Assembly: GCA_937894775.1 (NCBI GenBank) | Contig: CALAXC010000311.1 | Span: 1-6,030, forward strand | Origin: an uncultured Clostridia bacterium | Lineage (GTDB): Bacteria; Bacillota; Clostridia; Oscillospirales; CAG-272 | Length of the DNA stretch: 6,030 bases | Direction of reading: 5' to 3' | Part shown: positions 4,967-6,030 of the stretch, one piece after another | How positions within the stretch are numbered: position 1 is the stretch's first letter | Layout of the letters: the number at the start of each line of letters is the position of its first letter | Notes under the pieces: model-generated | Told to the model about the DNA's origin: nothing | The model's input: only the letters and a program-made list of their open reading frames with translations | Databases searched by the model: none | Position numbers and translations under genes: made by a program

Positions 4967-5818
4967 ATGAAAACATCGTATTTGAAATATATCTTTGCAC
5001 TGTTGCTGTTTGGCTCAAACGGCATTGTGGCAAGTTTGATACATCTGAGCAGCTATGAGATCGTGCTTTTACGCACATTGATCGGTAGCCTTTTACTGAT
5101 CGCTATCTTCTTTATCGCAAGGGAGAAGCTGACATTTTACAAGTACAAAACGCAAAGCATCTTCCTTGCTGTGTCGGGAATTGCAATGGGAACAAGTTGG
5201 ATATTCTTGTATGAGGCATACGACGAGATCGGTGTCAGCCTTGCCTCGCTCGCTTATTACTGCGGACCTGTCATTGTGATGATACTGTCGCCGTTTCTGT
5301 TCGGAGAAAAGCTCACAAGAATCAAGGTATGCAGCTTTCTCGTAGTACTTGTCGGCATTTTCCTCGTCAACGGAACGGCATTCGAGAACGGTGTGAGCGT
5401 ATGGGGACTTGCCTGCGGTCTGCTCTCGGCGATATGCTATTCGCTGATGGTGATGTTCAACAAGAAGGCGAATGACATCACGGGGCTTGAAAATTCGATG
5501 CTTCAGCTATTTGTTGCGTTCCTGACGGTTGCGATCTTTGTCGGCATTAAGCAAGGCTACCGTATGGAGATTGACACACAAAGTATTATCCCTATTCTTG
5601 TATTGGGACTTCTGAACACGGGCATCGGTTGTTATTTTTATTTCTCGTCCATCGGGAAGCTGCCTGTGCAGACGGTTGCGATATGCGGATATCTCGAGCC
5701 GCTGTCAGCGGTATTGTTCTCGGTGATCTTCTTGAAAGAAACAATGCTGCCGATACAAATCATCGGCGCAGTTCTTATCATCGGTGGCGCGATACTTGGG
5801 AAAATACGGCATAAGTGA
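4967..5818 (+). CDS. EamA-family (drug/metabolite transporter superfamily) permease
   Basis: A 283-residue inner membrane transporter with the ten-helix, two-repeat EamA architecture. Helices lie roughly at 8-25, 33-50, 63-82, 92-113, 119-136, 145-164, 178-195, 206-227, 233-255 and 262-279. The first repeat ends YYCGPVIVMILSPFLFGEKL (97-116) and the second GYLEPLSAVLFSVIFLKE (241-258). These are the matching proline- and glutamate-containing ends expected of EamA units. Family members export or import small metabolites such as amino acids, nucleobase-like compounds or toxic analogues; the substrate cannot be told from sequence. Start is set by AAGAGG (4955-4960) 6 bases upstream. It is divergent from a LysR-type regulator, and the shared region holds a dyad over its -10 box, so expression is probably ligand-dependent. 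Length and ends look complete. Confidence 0.94.
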   Translation: MKTSYLKYIFALLLFGSNGIVASLIHLSSYEIVLLRTLIGSLLLIAIFFIAREKLTFYKYKTQSIFLAVSGIAMGTSWIFLYEAYDEIGVSLASLAYYCGPVIVMILSPFLFGEKLTRIKVCSFLVVLVGIFLVNGTAFENGVSVWGLACGLLSAICYSLMVMFNKKANDITGLENSMLQLFVAFLTVAIFVGIKQGYRMEIDTQSIIPILVLGLLNTGIGCYFYFSSIGKLPVQTVAICGYLEPLSAVLFSVIFLKETMLPIQIIGAVLIIGGAILGKIRHK

Positions 5819-5889
5819 TTTGTACATTCCCTTATACACCCGCACGCTACAAAGCACTATAAAAACCACCAACAAACATACAACCTACC
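5819..5889. other. Intergenic stretch without recognised features
   Basis: An A/C-rich 71-base gap between the permease stop codon and its terminator hairpin. I see no coding frame, promoter or repeat in it. Confidence 0.5.
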
Positions 5890-5931
5890 AAGCGTAAAAT
5901 CTGCCTTTTCGGTGGATTTTACGCTTATTTT
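5890..5931 (+). terminator. Terminator-like hairpin after the EamA-family gene
   Basis: AAGCGTAAAATC (5890-5901) pairs perfectly with GATTTTACGCTT (5915-5926). The stem continues inward with two G-T and two C-G pairs to the loop TTTTC. The tail ATTTTA is only partly T-rich. It lies 71 bases after the stop codon. Confidence 0.7.
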
Positions 5932-5977
5932 ACACAAAAACAGTCTACACGCAGATAGGCACGAACACCTATGAAAA

Positions 5978-6018
5978 CTCCTAAGGGTTAGTTATGGGTT
6001 CGATTCCCTTATCTTTCT
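5978..6018 (+). pseudogene. 3' half of a tRNA-Arg(CCT), probable attachment-site relic
   Basis: Spacing matches a tRNA from anticodon loop to discriminator base. CTCCTAA (5978-5984) is a 7-base anticodon loop with CCT at positions 34-36. GGGTT would be the 3' anticodon strand and AGTT a 4-base variable loop. ATGGG-TTCGATT-CCCTT (5994-6010) is a T arm with four of five pairs, and ATCTTTC (6011-6017) would be the 3' acceptor strand. No 5' half is present: the bases before the loop do not pair with GGGTT, no GAAAGAT lies nearby, and CCA is not encoded. This is the pattern left at one end of an element integrated into a tRNA. Confidence 0.45.
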
Positions 6019-6030
6019 CATACATTAACC

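Noticed and set aside
5978..6018. Complete tRNA gene at the window end
   Set aside because: No 5' acceptor, D arm or 5' anticodon strand can be found and CCA is missing, so only a 3' half is supported.
1..6030. CRISPR array, toxin-antitoxin pair, complete insertion sequence or phage module
   Set aside because: No regularly spaced repeats, no transposase and no recognisable defence or phage structural genes; the only mobile-element protein is the integrase fragment.

Overview
The window looks like a chromosomal segment of a Bacillota (Clostridia-like) bacterium, probably an uncultured anaerobe. This is inferred from strong AAAGGAGG-type ribosome binding sites, AT-rich extended -10 promoters, many short Rho-independent terminators, a CCA-encoding class II tRNA-Ser, and the protein families present. 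No taxonomic marker gene is present, so the assignment is tentative.

Layout. (1) Positions 11-1169 hold a two-gene, translationally coupled operon: a two-helix membrane protein with a PH-like tail, then a TIGR00266/AIM24 (DUF124) family protein. It closes with a 15-bp-stem terminator. (2) Positions 1218-1668 hold no convincing gene. They carry a near-consensus extended -10 promoter, a terminator-like hairpin about 60-100 nt downstream (a possible small RNA), and a cluster of hairpins. The last hairpin is a perfect 18-bp inverted repeat whose right arm runs into the first four bases of a tRNA-Ser(CGA) gene (1669-1757). (3) The tRNA is followed by a terminator, and a few bases later by the ribosome binding site of an AT-rich orphan gene for a membrane-anchored protein (1840-2802). 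A decayed tRNA-Ser-like 3' end and another terminator lie behind that gene. (4) A TauE/SafE-family permease gene (2935-3711) converges on a minus-strand fragment encoding only the last 63 residues of a tyrosine recombinase (3795-3986). (5) That fragment directly abuts the 3' end of a LysR-type regulator gene (3989-4855, minus), which is divergent from an EamA/DMT-family permease gene (4967-5818, plus). Their shared promoter region holds a perfect 8-8-8 dyad, a plausible LysR operator. (6) After the permease come a terminator hairpin and, near the window end, a sequence with the geometry of the 3' half of a tRNA-Arg(CCT) but no 5' half.

How it fits together. The LysR/EamA pair is a standard 'regulator plus divergent exporter' unit. 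The AIM24 pair is a typical envelope or housekeeping operon. The rest shows repeated integration and decay: a truncated integrase, two tRNA 3'-end remnants of the kind left by tRNA-targeting integrases, a short element-like palindrome cluster at the tRNA-Ser 5' end, and an orphan AT-rich gene between a tRNA and a tRNA remnant. I see no complete new multi-gene system. The observations most worth following are the tRNA-Ser 5' hairpin with its 10-bp direct repeat, the tRNA-Arg half, and the orphan gene behind the tRNA.
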